Of a stretch of DNA of 64,000 nucleotides, positions 8,512 to 17,548 are shown piece by piece; the first letter of the stretch is position 1; each line of letters opens with the position of its first letter. Below the pieces are notes generated by a model. That model saw nothing but the letters and a program-made list of their open reading frames with translations. It made no database searches and was not told the DNA's origin. This stretch comes from CAYSFW01 sp964620675 (GTDB taxonomy: Bacteria; Pseudomonadota; Gammaproteobacteria; UWMA-0217): positions 1 through 64,000 of the forward strand of contig CAZUJU010000015.1 of the NCBI GenBank assembly GCA_964620675.1. Direction: 5' to 3'. Both the position numbers and the translations under genes were made by a program.

Positions 8512-8530
8512 CTTGAGCTTGTCGAAGGAT
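8512..8530. repeat. Short interspersed element of the LSLSKD type
   Basis: The 19-base string CTTGAGCTTGTCGAAGGAT lies in the gap between the DUF1841 gene and nth. It closely resembles the core of a short repeat found between genes in many proteobacterial genomes, recognised in translation as LSLSKD (here ILSLSKDL). Only one copy is seen in this window. Its mobility mechanism is not established here. Confidence 0.5.
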
Positions 8531-8567
8531 CTAAGCGTTTCCCTTGAAAACCCTCGGCCGAGCCGAA

Positions 8568-9233
8568 TCAACGGTCCGCCGCCGGTTCGCATTGCGCGCA
8601 AGCAGCGGTTTTTTCGCGGTAATCACAGAGATCGCAGAGGATGCATTCGCCACATTTGGGTTTGCGCGCGAGGCAGGTGTAGCGACCATGCAGGATCAAC
8701 CAGTGGTGGGCGTCGCGCTTGAACTCGGCAGGGACTGCCCGAAGCAGGCGTTGCTCGACCGCCAGCGGCGTTTTACCGGGTGCGAGGCCGGTGCGATTGC
8801 TGACGCGGAAGATATGGGTATCGACCGCGATGGTGGGTTCACCAAAGGCGGTGTTGAGAACGACGTTCGTCGTTTTGCGACCGACGCCCGGCAGCGATTC
8901 CAACGCGGCGCGATCGCGAGGGACCTCGCCGCCGTATTCGTCGCGCAGGCGTTGACAGGTCTTGATCAGATTCGCGGCCTTGGTGCGGTACAGCCCGATC
9001 GACTGGATATACCCGGTGAGCCCATCCAGACCGAGGGCGAGGATCGCGCCCGGGGTGTTCGCAACCGGAAACAGTCGCGCGGTCGCTCGGTTGACCCCCT
9101 TGTCGGTGGCTTGTGCCGATAGCACCACGGCGACCAACAATTCAAACACCGAGTCGTAGTTGAGTTCGGTGGCGGGGTTGGGATTAGCGGCGCGCAAGCG
9201 TTCGAACAGCGCGCGGCGTTGCGCGGGATTCAC
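8568..9233 (-). CDS. nth: Endonuclease III
   Basis: This is a 221-residue DNA glycosylase/AP lyase for oxidised pyrimidines in base excision repair. The helix-hairpin-helix LPGVGRKT contains the catalytic lysine K120, and the catalytic aspartate D138 lies in VDTH, the same numbering as E. coli Nth. The C-terminal 4Fe-4S cluster ligands are C187, C194, C197 and C203 with the family spacing C-x6-C-x2-C-x5-C. It follows the rnf genes on the same strand, as in the E. coli rsxABCDGE-nth block, but here a small unknown gene is interposed. Confidence 0.98.
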   Translation of the reverse strand: MNPAQRRALFERLRAANPNPATELNYDSVFELLVAVVLSAQATDKGVNRATARLFPVANTPGAILALGLDGLTGYIQSIGLYRTKAANLIKTCQRLRDEYGGEVPRDRAALESLPGVGRKTTNVVLNTAFGEPTIAVDTHIFRVSNRTGLAPGKTPLAVEQRLLRAVPAEFKRDAHHWLILHGRYTCLARKPKCGECILCDLCDYREKTAACAQCEPAADR

Positions 9234-9252
9234 GGTCGCGCGTGCGCGGGGG

Positions 9253-9642
9253 TCAACCCACGAGCGCCAGCACCGGCGCTTCGCCGCACAGGGCTTCGAC
9301 CTCCGCTACCGCTTTGCGGTAACCCACGCTCAGTGCGAAGCGACCGTACTCGTCGAGCTTGGGGCGAAACTGGGCATTGATCCGCGCGCCGAGCGCGTCC
9401 ATCTCCCGCGCCCAGTATCCGGCGTCGCGCGCGCCAAACGGGACGTCTAAACCCAGCAGCGGGAAGCGATCGAACTCGGCCAATTGTGCGGCACGCAGTT
9501 CGCCATCCTGTTCGACGAAGTGTTTGCTCCAGTCGAACCACCAGCGGTAAAAGGCCTCGCATTGCTCCGGGGTGTAACGGTGTTCGACAAAGAAATCGAG
9601 GGTGCTGTAACCCGGTTGGTCGAAGGGCGGGTCCTGTAGCAT
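9253..9642 (-). CDS. Hypothetical protein between rnfE and nth
   Basis: This 129-residue soluble protein was not recognised. It is rich in aromatic and acidic residues, especially the first half (YSTLDFFVEHRYTPEQCEAF, FYRWWFDWSKHF), with no signal peptide, membrane segment or metal motif. It ends 19 bases before nth and starts about 93 bases after rnfE on the same strand, so it is probably co-transcribed with them. The start ATG is preceded by GGAGG (minus strand), which supports translation. It could assist Rnf or be an unrelated passenger. Confidence 0.7.
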   Translation of the reverse strand: MLQDPPFDQPGYSTLDFFVEHRYTPEQCEAFYRWWFDWSKHFVEQDGELRAAQLAEFDRFPLLGLDVPFGARDAGYWAREMDALGARINAQFRPKLDEYGRFALSVGYRKAVAEVEALCGEAPVLALVG

Positions 9643-9735
9643 TGAGCCTCCTGGGCTTGTCCGCGGGGCGGAGGATGATCGATCGCGCTAATTTAAACAC
9701 GGTTTGCGTGATCGTTCGCTCCGCTCGCCGGGGAA

Positions 9736-10434
9736 TCAGTGTGCTCCGTCGAGAACCGCTTGCGGTGGGTTGTCGGCAAGCAGGCGCGGCTTGCGGGCAC
9801 GGCGGCCGTCGATAACGTTTTTGAGTGCGATGAGAGCGCCAAGCGCGAAGAACGCCCCCGGCGGCAGCACCGCGATCAGCAGGCCGGCGTAGTCTTCGAC
9901 GACGACGAATTTGAGGTTCACCGCGGCGGGGCCGAACATCAGATGCGCCTGCTCGAACAGGGTGCCTTTGCCGACCAGCTCGCGGAGCGCCCCGAGGGTC
10001 ACCAGCACCAGCGCGAAGCCGCCGCCAACCGCGAAGCCATCGGCCAGCGCGTGCCGCACGCCGTGTTTTGAGGCAAACGCCTCGGCGCGGCCGATCACCG
10101 CGCAGTTGGTCACGATCAGGGGAATGAAGATGCCCAGGATGTTGTACAACTCGTGAAAATACGCGCTCATCAATAATTCGATCGCGGTCACGATCGACGC
10201 GATCAGCAGCACGAAAACCGGAATTCTGACCTCCGGCCGAATCAGGTTACGCGCCAGCGAGACGCTGACATTGCTGACCACCAGCGTAAGCAAGGTCGCC
10301 AGTCCGAGCCCCAGGCCATTGACGATGTTACTCGTCACCGCGAGGAGGGGGCACAAGCCGAGCAGTTGAACCAGGCCGGTGTTGTTGTGCCACAGCCCGT
10401 CCGCGAGGAGCTGGCGGATGCTCGGTTCATTCAT
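9736..10434 (-). CDS. rnfE: Rnf complex subunit RnfE
   Basis: This 232-residue integral membrane subunit of the Rnf ferredoxin:NAD+ oxidoreductase is homologous to RnfA and NqrD. Six hydrophobic helices are visible. Conserved short motifs include LLGLCPLLAVTSN and IPLIVTNCAVIGRAEAFA, in which a membrane-embedded cysteine is a ligand of the shared RnfA/RnfE iron-sulfur centre in related complexes. It overlaps the end of rnfG by 8 bases, so the two are translationally coupled. The C-terminus is extended and basic (RRARKPRLL), facing the cytoplasm. Confidence 0.96.
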   Translation of the reverse strand: MNEPSIRQLLADGLWHNNTGLVQLLGLCPLLAVTSNIVNGLGLGLATLLTLVVSNVSVSLARNLIRPEVRIPVFVLLIASIVTAIELLMSAYFHELYNILGIFIPLIVTNCAVIGRAEAFASKHGVRHALADGFAVGGGFALVLVTLGALRELVGKGTLFEQAHLMFGPAAVNLKFVVVEDYAGLLIAVLPPGAFFALGALIALKNVIDGRRARKPRLLADNPPQAVLDGAH

Positions 10435-11068
10435 TGGGCGGTGCCTCGGGTGTCAGGAGCGTGACTTGGTGCGCGTCGAAATACACCAGGGTCTGGCGAA
10501 TGGCCTTGACCACGGCGCGCGGCGAGATGGTCGCGCCGGTAAACTGGTCGAAGTCGCCGCCGTCGCGTTTGACGGCCCAGCGCGGAAGTCCCGGCGCATG
10601 GAGCGACTTGCCGGTGAAACGGTGGATCCAGTCGCTATGATTTTGTTCGATTGGATCGCCGAGCCCCGGGGTCTCGGCGTGCTTGAGTACCCGCGCGCCG
10701 GTCACGCGGCCGTCGGTGTCGATGCCGATGAGCAGGTGGATTGCGCCGCTGTAGCCATCTGGCGCGACGGTTTCGAACACCGCGGCGACGGGTGCGCCGC
10801 CGCGGCGGGCGCGATACACCGTGACCGGGTAGCGGCCGCCGGCAAGCGCCGGATCGCGTAAAACCACGGTGTCTTCGAGGATCGAATTGTCGTATCGGTC
10901 CGCCGGCAACACTTCGTTCAAGACCTTGAGGCGCGCGAGGCGCTCGTTTTCGAGTACCCGTTCGGCGGTGAGCTCATGCACCCCGGCGACGATGCCGGCA
11001 CCCACCACGCCGAATAGGCCGAGCATGATCGACGAGGTGATCACGTGGACAAACGGCGAGTGCGCCAC
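10427..11068 (-). CDS. rnfG: Rnf complex subunit RnfG
   Basis: This 213-residue subunit has one N-terminal membrane anchor (about residues 8-30) and a large periplasmic FMN-binding domain. The flavinylation motif TGAT is present in FDQFTGATISPRAVVKA; in this family the threonine carries covalent FMN, attached by ApbE. Covalent FMN in RnfG takes part in electron transfer between the RnfC/B ferredoxin side and the membrane. It is one base from rnfD and overlaps rnfE by 8 bases. No apbE gene is in the window. Confidence 0.96.
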   Translation of the reverse strand: MAHSPFVHVITSSIMLGLFGVVGAGIVAGVHELTAERVLENERLARLKVLNEVLPADRYDNSILEDTVVLRDPALAGGRYPVTVYRARRGGAPVAAVFETVAPDGYSGAIHLLIGIDTDGRVTGARVLKHAETPGLGDPIEQNHSDWIHRFTGKSLHAPGLPRWAVKRDGGDFDQFTGATISPRAVVKAIRQTLVYFDAHQVTLLTPEAPPNE

Positions 11069-11069
11069 C

Positions 11070-12101
11070 TTAGCGCTCCCGCCCGAACACGCGCGGCTGG
11101 GTGTATTGGTCCAGCAACGGTACGGTCATGTTCATCAACAGCACCGCGAAGGCGATGCCGTCGGGGTAGCCGCCCCAGGTACGGATCACGAACGCGAGCA
11201 ACCCCACGCCGACGCCGAACAGGATCCGCCCGAGCGGGGTCGCGCTGCCGGACACCGGATCGGTTGCGATAAAGAACGCGCCGAGCATCGCGCCACCGCT
11301 AAAAATATGAAATGCCGGCGAGGCGAAGTAGTCGGGGTTGGAGAGGTAAAACACCCCGGCCGGAAGACCGAGCCCCAACAGCACCGCGAGTGGGATCTGC
11401 CACGGAATGACGCGCTTGTAGATCAACCAGAGGCCACCGAGGGCATAAAAATTCGCGACCCACTCCCAGCCCTTGCCGGAGAAATCGCCGAACAGTGGGC
11501 TGGCGCGAATCTCGCTGATGGTCTGATGCAGCCCGACCTGGGTCTTGACCGTGTCGAGCGGGGTCGCCATCGTCACCATGTCCCAGGTCAGGGAGGCGGG
11601 AAGGTTGCCGGAAAAGACCACTTGCAGCGTTTGCAACAGATCAAGGGGGTGTTGCGCGAGCAGGCCCGGGGGCAGCCAGCGGGTCATGTAAACCGGCATC
11701 GAGATCAACAACGCGACATAACCGACCATGGCCGGGTTGAACGGGTTGTAGCCTAGCCCGCCGTAGAGATGTTTGGCGACTACGATGGCCCAGAACATTC
11801 CCATTAATACCAGCCACCACGGCGCCAGCGGCGGTAGCGCCAGCGCCAGCAACCACGCCGTGACCACTGCACTGTAGTCATTTAGCGCCGGGCGGACCGG
11901 GCGCGCCCGCGCACGCAGCATCGCGGACTCCAGGGCCAGCGCGAATGCGATCGCGAGAATGACGTTGACGAGCACGCCCCAACCGAAGAACCACACGGCC
12001 GCCGCGGTGCCCGGTACCAAAGCATAGAGCACCTGGCGCATCACGCCGCCGACCTGTTGCGCGGCAGCAAAATGCGGAGAACTGACGGTATTGAAGTGCA
12101 T
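11070..12101 (-). CDS. rnfD: Rnf complex subunit RnfD
   Basis: This 343-residue polytopic subunit is homologous to NqrB, with about nine to ten membrane helices. The second covalent FMN site is expected at the threonine in the MVTMATPLDTVKT segment. In the complex, RnfD forms the main ion-translocating channel. It lies between rnfC (5-base gap) and rnfG (1-base gap), consistent with one transcript. Confidence 0.96.
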   Translation of the reverse strand: MHFNTVSSPHFAAAQQVGGVMRQVLYALVPGTAAAVWFFGWGVLVNVILAIAFALALESAMLRARARPVRPALNDYSAVVTAWLLALALPPLAPWWLVLMGMFWAIVVAKHLYGGLGYNPFNPAMVGYVALLISMPVYMTRWLPPGLLAQHPLDLLQTLQVVFSGNLPASLTWDMVTMATPLDTVKTQVGLHQTISEIRASPLFGDFSGKGWEWVANFYALGGLWLIYKRVIPWQIPLAVLLGLGLPAGVFYLSNPDYFASPAFHIFSGGAMLGAFFIATDPVSGSATPLGRILFGVGVGLLAFVIRTWGGYPDGIAFAVLLMNMTVPLLDQYTQPRVFGRER

Positions 12102-12106
12102 CGGGT

Positions 12107-13738
12107 TCAGTCGGCGGCGGTCGGCGTGGTGTCAGGTGTGGCTGGGGGCGTAGGCGCCACCTCGGCGCGTGCGGCCTTTTTGGCGCGCGCGCGTTCCAAC
12201 GCGGCCTCGATCGCCGCCTGTTTGGGATCTGGCACCGCGGGCGTTTGCGCGCTGGCGGTTGGATCGGTGCTGGCGGGCGAGGCGAGGCCGGCCTTCCTTT
12301 GCGCATGGCGCGCCGCCTTTTCCTGCTCTTCGTGCTCTAGACGTTGCAAGCGGAATTGATGGCGCTCGCGGGCGATATCGGCCTTGCGTTTATCGCGTTC
12401 GAGCTGCCAGATCTCGGTCTTGGCGTGGCGGTAGTAATGTACCAACGGGAGATGGCTCGGGCAAACCTCGGCGCAGCAACCGCATTCGATGCAGTCAAAG
12501 AGATTGTGATCCTGGATTTTGTCGAAATCCTCGCTGCGGGCGTACCAATAGAGTTGCTGCGGCAGAAGCTGGGCCGGGCAAACGGCGACACATTGGCCGC
12601 AGCGGATGCACGGTTGCGCCGCGTGTTCCGGCGCCAGTTCCGCCGCGCTTGCGACCCACACGCAATTGCCGCCCTTGATCAGCGGCACCTGATCCGAGGC
12701 GAGCGCGAACCCCATCATCGGGCCGCCGAGAATCAAGCGCTCGACCGCGTCGGTGTAGCCGCCGGCGTAGGCGATCAGTTCGGCGAGCGGAGTGCCCAGG
12801 CGCACCCGCAGATTGCGCGGTGCGGCGACGCCTTGCCCGGTGATCGTGACCACGCGTTCAATCAGCGGTTGACCCTCGATCACGGCCTGATGAACCGCGA
12901 ACGCGGTACCGACATTTTGGCAGAGGATTCCAAGGTCGACCGGCAACCCCGCCACTGGCACCTCGCGTCCAGTCAGCACCTTAATGAGTTGCTTCTCGCT
13001 GCCGGTTGGGTACAGCGTGGGTATCACGACCACCTCGGTCGCCGGCATCGCCGCCCGCGCCAGGGCCTCGCCCATGGCGGCGATGGCCTCGGGTTTGTTG
13101 TCCTCGATCGCGATCAGCGTTTCGTGGGGTTTGACGATGTGCTGCAGAATCGCGACCCCGAGGACGATGGCGTCGGCCCGCTCGCGCATCAGGCGGTCGT
13201 CGCAGGTGATGTAGGGTTCGCACTCGGCGCCGTTGATGATCAGCGTCGCGATACTGTCCATCGCCGGGGGGTTGAGTTTGACCGCGGTCGGAAACGCCGC
13301 GCCGCCCAAGCCGACGATTCCGGCCTCGCGAATCACTGTGCGCAGCTCGATTGCCGACAGCGCGCGGAAATCCGGAATCGGATTGGGCAGGCCGGGCGCC
13401 CATTGGTCGCGGCCGTCGGTGTCGATCACGATGCACGGTGCGCTCAAACCGGAAGGATGGGGAACCGCGCGCGGTTCGATGGCGCTCACCGTGCCCGAGG
13501 TGCTGGCGTGAATCGAGGCGCTGATATAACCCTCGGCGCGGGCGATGCGTTGCCCCTTGCCGACTTGATCGCCGATCTTCACCAGCGCTTCCGCGGCGCG
13601 ACCAATGTGCTGGTGGAGTGGCAACACGAGTTGTCGCGGCAGCGGCGCGGTATCGATCGGGGCCAGGTTCGATGGCGCCTTGTGCCCCGGCAGGCGCAGG
13701 CCGCCGTGGAAATGCCAGAGTTTGCGCGGCACCATCAT
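12107..13738 (-). CDS. rnfC: Rnf complex subunit RnfC
   Basis: This 543-residue peripheral subunit binds NADH and FMN and holds two 4Fe-4S clusters. The N-terminal part carries the GGLRLPGHK segment and the nucleotide-binding IVGLGGAAFPTAVKLN motif. The ferredoxin motifs CIRCGQCVAVCP and CIECGCCAEVCP lie near residues 380-425. The last 90 residues form a charged, alanine-rich coiled-coil-like tail (repeats of RARKKAAR type), common in gammaproteobacterial RnfC. The start at 13738 was chosen because it forms an ATGA overlap with rnfB; the longer reading upstream lies inside rnfB and lacks similarity. Confidence 0.97.
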   Translation of the reverse strand: MMVPRKLWHFHGGLRLPGHKAPSNLAPIDTAPLPRQLVLPLHQHIGRAAEALVKIGDQVGKGQRIARAEGYISASIHASTSGTVSAIEPRAVPHPSGLSAPCIVIDTDGRDQWAPGLPNPIPDFRALSAIELRTVIREAGIVGLGGAAFPTAVKLNPPAMDSIATLIINGAECEPYITCDDRLMRERADAIVLGVAILQHIVKPHETLIAIEDNKPEAIAAMGEALARAAMPATEVVVIPTLYPTGSEKQLIKVLTGREVPVAGLPVDLGILCQNVGTAFAVHQAVIEGQPLIERVVTITGQGVAAPRNLRVRLGTPLAELIAYAGGYTDAVERLILGGPMMGFALASDQVPLIKGGNCVWVASAAELAPEHAAQPCIRCGQCVAVCPAQLLPQQLYWYARSEDFDKIQDHNLFDCIECGCCAEVCPSHLPLVHYYRHAKTEIWQLERDKRKADIARERHQFRLQRLEHEEQEKAARHAQRKAGLASPASTDPTASAQTPAVPDPKQAAIEAALERARAKKAARAEVAPTPPATPDTTPTAAD

Positions 13739-14325
13739 GCCGCGCGGTCGGGACTGGGCTCGGCAGCGAGCGTGGGTGTTACGAGCTGTCGCTGCGCCGG
13801 GTCGGGCCAGACCCAATGCTCGATCGGCGTCGCTTCGGTCTCCATCACGATGCAGTCGACCGGGCAGGCCGGGAGGCAGAGCTTGCATCCGGTGCACTCC
13901 GCCGCAATCACGGTGTGCATCTGCTTCGCCGCGCCGACGATCGCATCGACCGGGCAGGCCTGGATGCACAGCGTACACCCCACGCACCATTGCTCCAGGA
14001 TGACCGCGACCTGCGGCACGTCAATCGCCTCGCCGACCGCTTCGTCGAGCGGCTTCGGATCCATCCCGAGCAGGTCGGCCAGCGAGCCGATCACCATTTG
14101 ACCGCCGGGCGGGCAGCGATTGATGTCCGCCTCGCCCCGGGCGATGGCTTCCGCGTAAGGATGGCAGCCCGGATAACCGCATTGACCGCATTGTGTTTGC
14201 GGCAGGATTGCGTCGATCTGCGTGACGATCGGATTGCCCTCGACGCGAAAGCGGATCGACGAATACCCGAGGACCAGACCGAAGAACGCTGCAAGCAGGC
14301 TGATACTGGCGATGGCGGCAAGCAT
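13735..14325 (-). CDS. rnfB: Rnf complex subunit RnfB
   Basis: This 196-residue subunit accepts electrons from ferredoxin. An N-terminal membrane helix (residues 1-25) is followed by the CGQCGYPGC cluster domain and two bacterial ferredoxin motifs, CVGCTLCIQACP and CTGCKLCLPACP. The ATG at 14325 was chosen because it opens directly into the membrane anchor (LAAIASISLLAAFFG) and lies 4 bases after the rnfA stop. Confidence 0.97.
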   Translation of the reverse strand: MLAAIASISLLAAFFGLVLGYSSIRFRVEGNPIVTQIDAILPQTQCGQCGYPGCHPYAEAIARGEADINRCPPGGQMVIGSLADLLGMDPKPLDEAVGEAIDVPQVAVILEQWCVGCTLCIQACPVDAIVGAAKQMHTVIAAECTGCKLCLPACPVDCIVMETEATPIEHWVWPDPAQRQLVTPTLAAEPSPDRAA

Positions 14326-14329
14326 CCCG

Positions 14330-14911
14330 TCAGCCCTTGACCAGACCGGCGAAGCCCATGAAGGCAAGTGACATCAATCCCGCCGTGATCAGGGCGATGG
14401 CGTTGCCCTTGAAGGCCACCGGCACGTCCGCCACCGTGACCCGTTCCCGCATCGCGGCGAACAGCACCAGCACCAAGGTGAAGCCGACCGCAGCGCCAAA
14501 GCCGTATAGCGCCGACGAGATGAAGTTGTGATCCTCCTTGACATTCAACAGCGCCACCCCGAGCACGGCACAGTTGGTCGTGATCAGCGGCAGATAGATA
14601 CCGAGCACGCGGTACAGCAGCGGACTGGTCTTGCGGACCACCATTTCGGTGAAGCCCACGATCGCGGCGATCACCAGGATGAAGGTAATCGTGCGGAGGT
14701 AAGCCAACTCCAACGGCACCAGCAGGTAGGCATTGATCAGGTAGCTCGAGATCGATGCCAGGGTGAGGACAAAGGTTGTCGCGAGCCCCATCCCGAGCGC
14801 CGTTTCCAGTTTGCGCGATACGCCCATGAACGGGCACAGGCCGAGAAACTTCACCAGGACGAAGTTGTTCACCAGGATCGTCGACACCAGAATCAGCAGG
14901 AACTCAGTCAT
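14330..14911 (-). CDS. rnfA: Rnf complex subunit RnfA
   Basis: This 193-residue membrane subunit is the partner of RnfE, with six helices and the conserved LGLCPFMGVS and LPLITTNCAVLGVAL motifs. It is the first gene of the six-gene rnf operon, whose promoter should lie in the 223-base gap before the divergent oxidoreductase gene. Rnf couples ferredoxin and NAD(H) exchange to an ion gradient. In gammaproteobacteria it also keeps SoxR reduced or supplies reduced ferredoxin; which applies here cannot be told. Confidence 0.97.
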   Translation of the reverse strand: MTEFLLILVSTILVNNFVLVKFLGLCPFMGVSRKLETALGMGLATTFVLTLASISSYLINAYLLVPLELAYLRTITFILVIAAIVGFTEMVVRKTSPLLYRVLGIYLPLITTNCAVLGVALLNVKEDHNFISSALYGFGAAVGFTLVLVLFAAMRERVTVADVPVAFKGNAIALITAGLMSLAFMGFAGLVKG

Positions 14912-15134
14912 TTCGAATGGGCGCGCTCACAACGAGGTGTCACGGTAGAGGGTTGCAGGGTGGACTGGCAAATTTATCGAAGCTTGGCGGGATTATAAAT
15001 GAAAATCGTCAATCGGCCGGTGCGTGAGTCGCCGGGATTGCGATGCGTGGCGCAGGTCACGAGAGCGCCAGCGGCTTTCGGTGTAAACTCGCGCGCTCGT
15101 TCGGCCGGTGGCCACTTAGGGAGAGAGGATCGAA

Positions 15135-16262
15135 ATGAATATCGCTATCGTAGGCTGTGGATTTGTCGCGGATTACTATTTAGGCACGTTGCCGCTGCAC
15201 CCCGAGTTGAAGCTGCTGGGGGTGACCGATCGTGTTCCCGATCGGGTCGAGCACCTCGCGGCCTTTCATTCGGTACCGAAATACGCCTCGTTGGCGGAAC
15301 TCTTGGCCGATGAGCGCGTCGAAATGGTTCTGAATCTGACCAATCCGCGTGACCATTACGAGGTTTCCAAAGCTGCGCTTGACGCCGGCAAGCACGTCTA
15401 CTCGGAAAAACCCCTCGCAATGGAGATGTCCCAGGCAATCGAACTCGTCGAGCTGGCCGAACGCCACAGTTTGTTGATTGCCTCGGCGCCGTGCAGCCTG
15501 CTCGGCGAAACTGCGCAAACCTTGTGGAGGGCGCTGCGTGAGGAAGCAGTCGGCAAGGTCCGGGTGGTTTACGCTGAAATGGACGATGGTATGGTGCATC
15601 TGATGCCTTATCAGAAATGGTTGAGCGACGCCGGCGTGCCATGGCCGTGGAAGGATGAGTTCGAGATCGGTTGTACCCTCGAACATGCCGGTTACTATCT
15701 GTCCTGGTTCGCGGCATGGTTTGGCCCGGCGACGAGCGTGACTTCATTCGCCTCGGTACAAGTTGGCGACAAATTGACGGCCGAGCCGCTCAACCTGGAA
15801 TCCCCGGATTTTTCGGTTGCGTGTATCCAGTTCGCCAACGGCGTGGTCGCCCGGCTGACATGCAGCATTCTCGCGCCGCATGATCACACCTTGAAGATCG
15901 TTGGCGATGCGGGGGTGCTGTACACCCAGGACAGCTGGAAATACCGGTCGCCCGTTTTCAGCCGGCGAATGCTGCGGATTCGGCGCAAGACATTTCTGAA
16001 TCCGATCAAGACTCGCCACCCGTTGCTCAAGGCCCCATACGGCCAAGCGAAGACCAAGGGTTCGCAGAGTATGGACTTCGCCCGCGGACCCGCCGAGCTC
16101 GCGGCCGCCGTGCGGGAGCGGCGCGAGCCTCGCCTTTCCGCGCGCTTTTCTTTGCATGTCAACGAGATGGCCTTGGCGATACACTATGCGCGCGAACAGG
16201 GCGCGAGCTACCGTATGACCACCACGTTCGATCCGGTCGAGCCGCTGGACTGGGCAAAATGA
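15135..16262 (+). CDS. Gfo/Idh/MocA family oxidoreductase
   Basis: This 375-residue NAD(P)-dependent dehydrogenase of sugar-type substrates has an N-terminal Rossmann fold (IAIVGCGFVADYYL), the EKP motif (YSEKPLAMEM, about residues 92-101) that contributes the catalytic lysine, and a C-terminal alpha/beta substrate domain with the ECTLEHAGYYL-like segment (GCTLEHAGYYL). The start has GGGAGAGAGG just upstream. It is followed 60 bases later by a second member of the same family, and by a glycosyltransferase, which suggests synthesis of a modified sugar for a surface polysaccharide. The substrate is unknown. Confidence 0.88.
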   Translation: MNIAIVGCGFVADYYLGTLPLHPELKLLGVTDRVPDRVEHLAAFHSVPKYASLAELLADERVEMVLNLTNPRDHYEVSKAALDAGKHVYSEKPLAMEMSQAIELVELAERHSLLIASAPCSLLGETAQTLWRALREEAVGKVRVVYAEMDDGMVHLMPYQKWLSDAGVPWPWKDEFEIGCTLEHAGYYLSWFAAWFGPATSVTSFASVQVGDKLTAEPLNLESPDFSVACIQFANGVVARLTCSILAPHDHTLKIVGDAGVLYTQDSWKYRSPVFSRRMLRIRRKTFLNPIKTRHPLLKAPYGQAKTKGSQSMDFARGPAELAAAVRERREPRLSARFSLHVNEMALAIHYAREQGASYRMTTTFDPVEPLDWAK

Positions 16263-16322
16263 CGCGCAGTGAACCGCTCGCCGCCGCGCGCGCATCTCGA
16301 TAAGTACGATAGGAGTAGCCTG

Positions 16323-17435
16323 ATGGCACGCAGAATTCGCTGGGGTTTTTGGGGAACGGGTGCGGTCGCTAACGATGTCGCAGCGGATTTTCCACTCGTG
16401 CCCGAGGTGGAGCTCTACGCCGTGGCCTCACGAACGCTGGCCCACGCGGAAAGATTCGCGGCCCGCCATGGCGTGAACAAGTACAGTAGCAATCTCGAGG
16501 ATTTGTTGGACGACCCCGCGGTTGACGTGATCTACGTCTCGACCCCGCATGAGCGGCACCTGGAGGATTGCCTCGACTGTCTCTCCGCCGGCAAGCCGGT
16601 GGTAAGCGAAAAACCCTTCACGCTGAATGCGATGCAGGCGGCCCAGGTCGTTGACGCGGCGCGCGAGCAGGACCTGTTCTGCATGGAGGCGATGTGGATG
16701 CGCTTTGTGCCCGCGGTCGTCGAAGCCAAGCGAAGGGTTGCGGCCGGAGAACTTGGCGCGGTGCGCTTTATCACCGCCAATTTCGCATACCCGGACTATT
16801 TTGATCCTCATCATCGTTTGTTCAATCTCGAACAGGGCGGCGGCGCGTTGCTCGATCGTGGGGTGTATACGATTTCTCTGGCCTGCTATCTGCTTGGATT
16901 GCCGCTCTCCATATCGAGCAGCGCGGCGATTGGCAGCACGGGCGTGGATGATCAATCCACCTACCAACTTGCGTTCGAAGGCGGTGTGCTCGCCGACCTC
17001 TCGGCTAGTCTGCGCGTACTGGGGCGTAATGAGGCGGTGATCATGGGTGAGCGGGGCCAGCTTCGGCTGCACGCGCCGTTCTATCGCGCCCACCGCTTGA
17101 GCATGCAACAGGTTGAGCCGCCCGGTCCGGCGCCGTTGCGTTCCGAGGCCGCAGAGGGCGGAATCAAGACCCGCATCAAGGCAACGCTCAAGCAGCACCC
17201 AGCCATGCATCAGCTCAGCCGTCGCCTCGATCCGTTACGTGGACTTCTGGGTCGCGGCAGTGCGACGTTCGCTTTTCCTGGCAACGGTTACCAGTTCGAG
17301 ATCGCGGAGGTTGGCCGGTGCCTGCGGGAAGGATTGCGGGAAAGCCCGATCATGCCGCTCGACGAGACGGTTGCGATCATGCAGATCATGGATGCGATTC
17401 GCGGTCAGTGGGGGTTGGTGTATCCCGGTGAGTGA
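16323..17435 (+). CDS. Gfo/Idh/MocA family oxidoreductase, dihydrodiol dehydrogenase-like
   Basis: This 370-residue NAD(P)-binding oxidoreductase opens with IRWGFWGTGAVANDVAADF. It has the EKP motif in VVSEKPFTLN (about residues 95-97) and the CMEAMWMRFVPA segment typical of the branch annotated as trans-1,2-dihydrobenzene-1,2-diol dehydrogenase-like. It is divergent from its upstream neighbour, so the pair is not a recent duplication. The start ATG at 16323 has AGGAG seven bases upstream; an earlier in-frame ATG at 16269 lacks one. Confidence 0.87.
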   Translation: MARRIRWGFWGTGAVANDVAADFPLVPEVELYAVASRTLAHAERFAARHGVNKYSSNLEDLLDDPAVDVIYVSTPHERHLEDCLDCLSAGKPVVSEKPFTLNAMQAAQVVDAAREQDLFCMEAMWMRFVPAVVEAKRRVAAGELGAVRFITANFAYPDYFDPHHRLFNLEQGGGALLDRGVYTISLACYLLGLPLSISSSAAIGSTGVDDQSTYQLAFEGGVLADLSASLRVLGRNEAVIMGERGQLRLHAPFYRAHRLSMQQVEPPGPAPLRSEAAEGGIKTRIKATLKQHPAMHQLSRRLDPLRGLLGRGSATFAFPGNGYQFEIAEVGRCLREGLRESPIMPLDETVAIMQIMDAIRGQWGLVYPGE

Positions 17436-17548
17436 AATAATTACCGGATCGGTTCACAGAACCCGTTGAAGGGCTTTGAATCGCGCCAGTCGAGTCCTTT
17501 AAGCTTGCCGCGCCTATCCGATTGATCAACTATGGACGTGACCCGGAC

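Noticed and set aside
12344..14101. Very long open frame (585 codons) on the plus strand opposite rnfC/rnfB
   Set aside because: It is the antisense shadow of rnfC and rnfB, whose ferredoxin motifs and overlaps are unmistakable; its product is arginine/alanine-biased without any family features.
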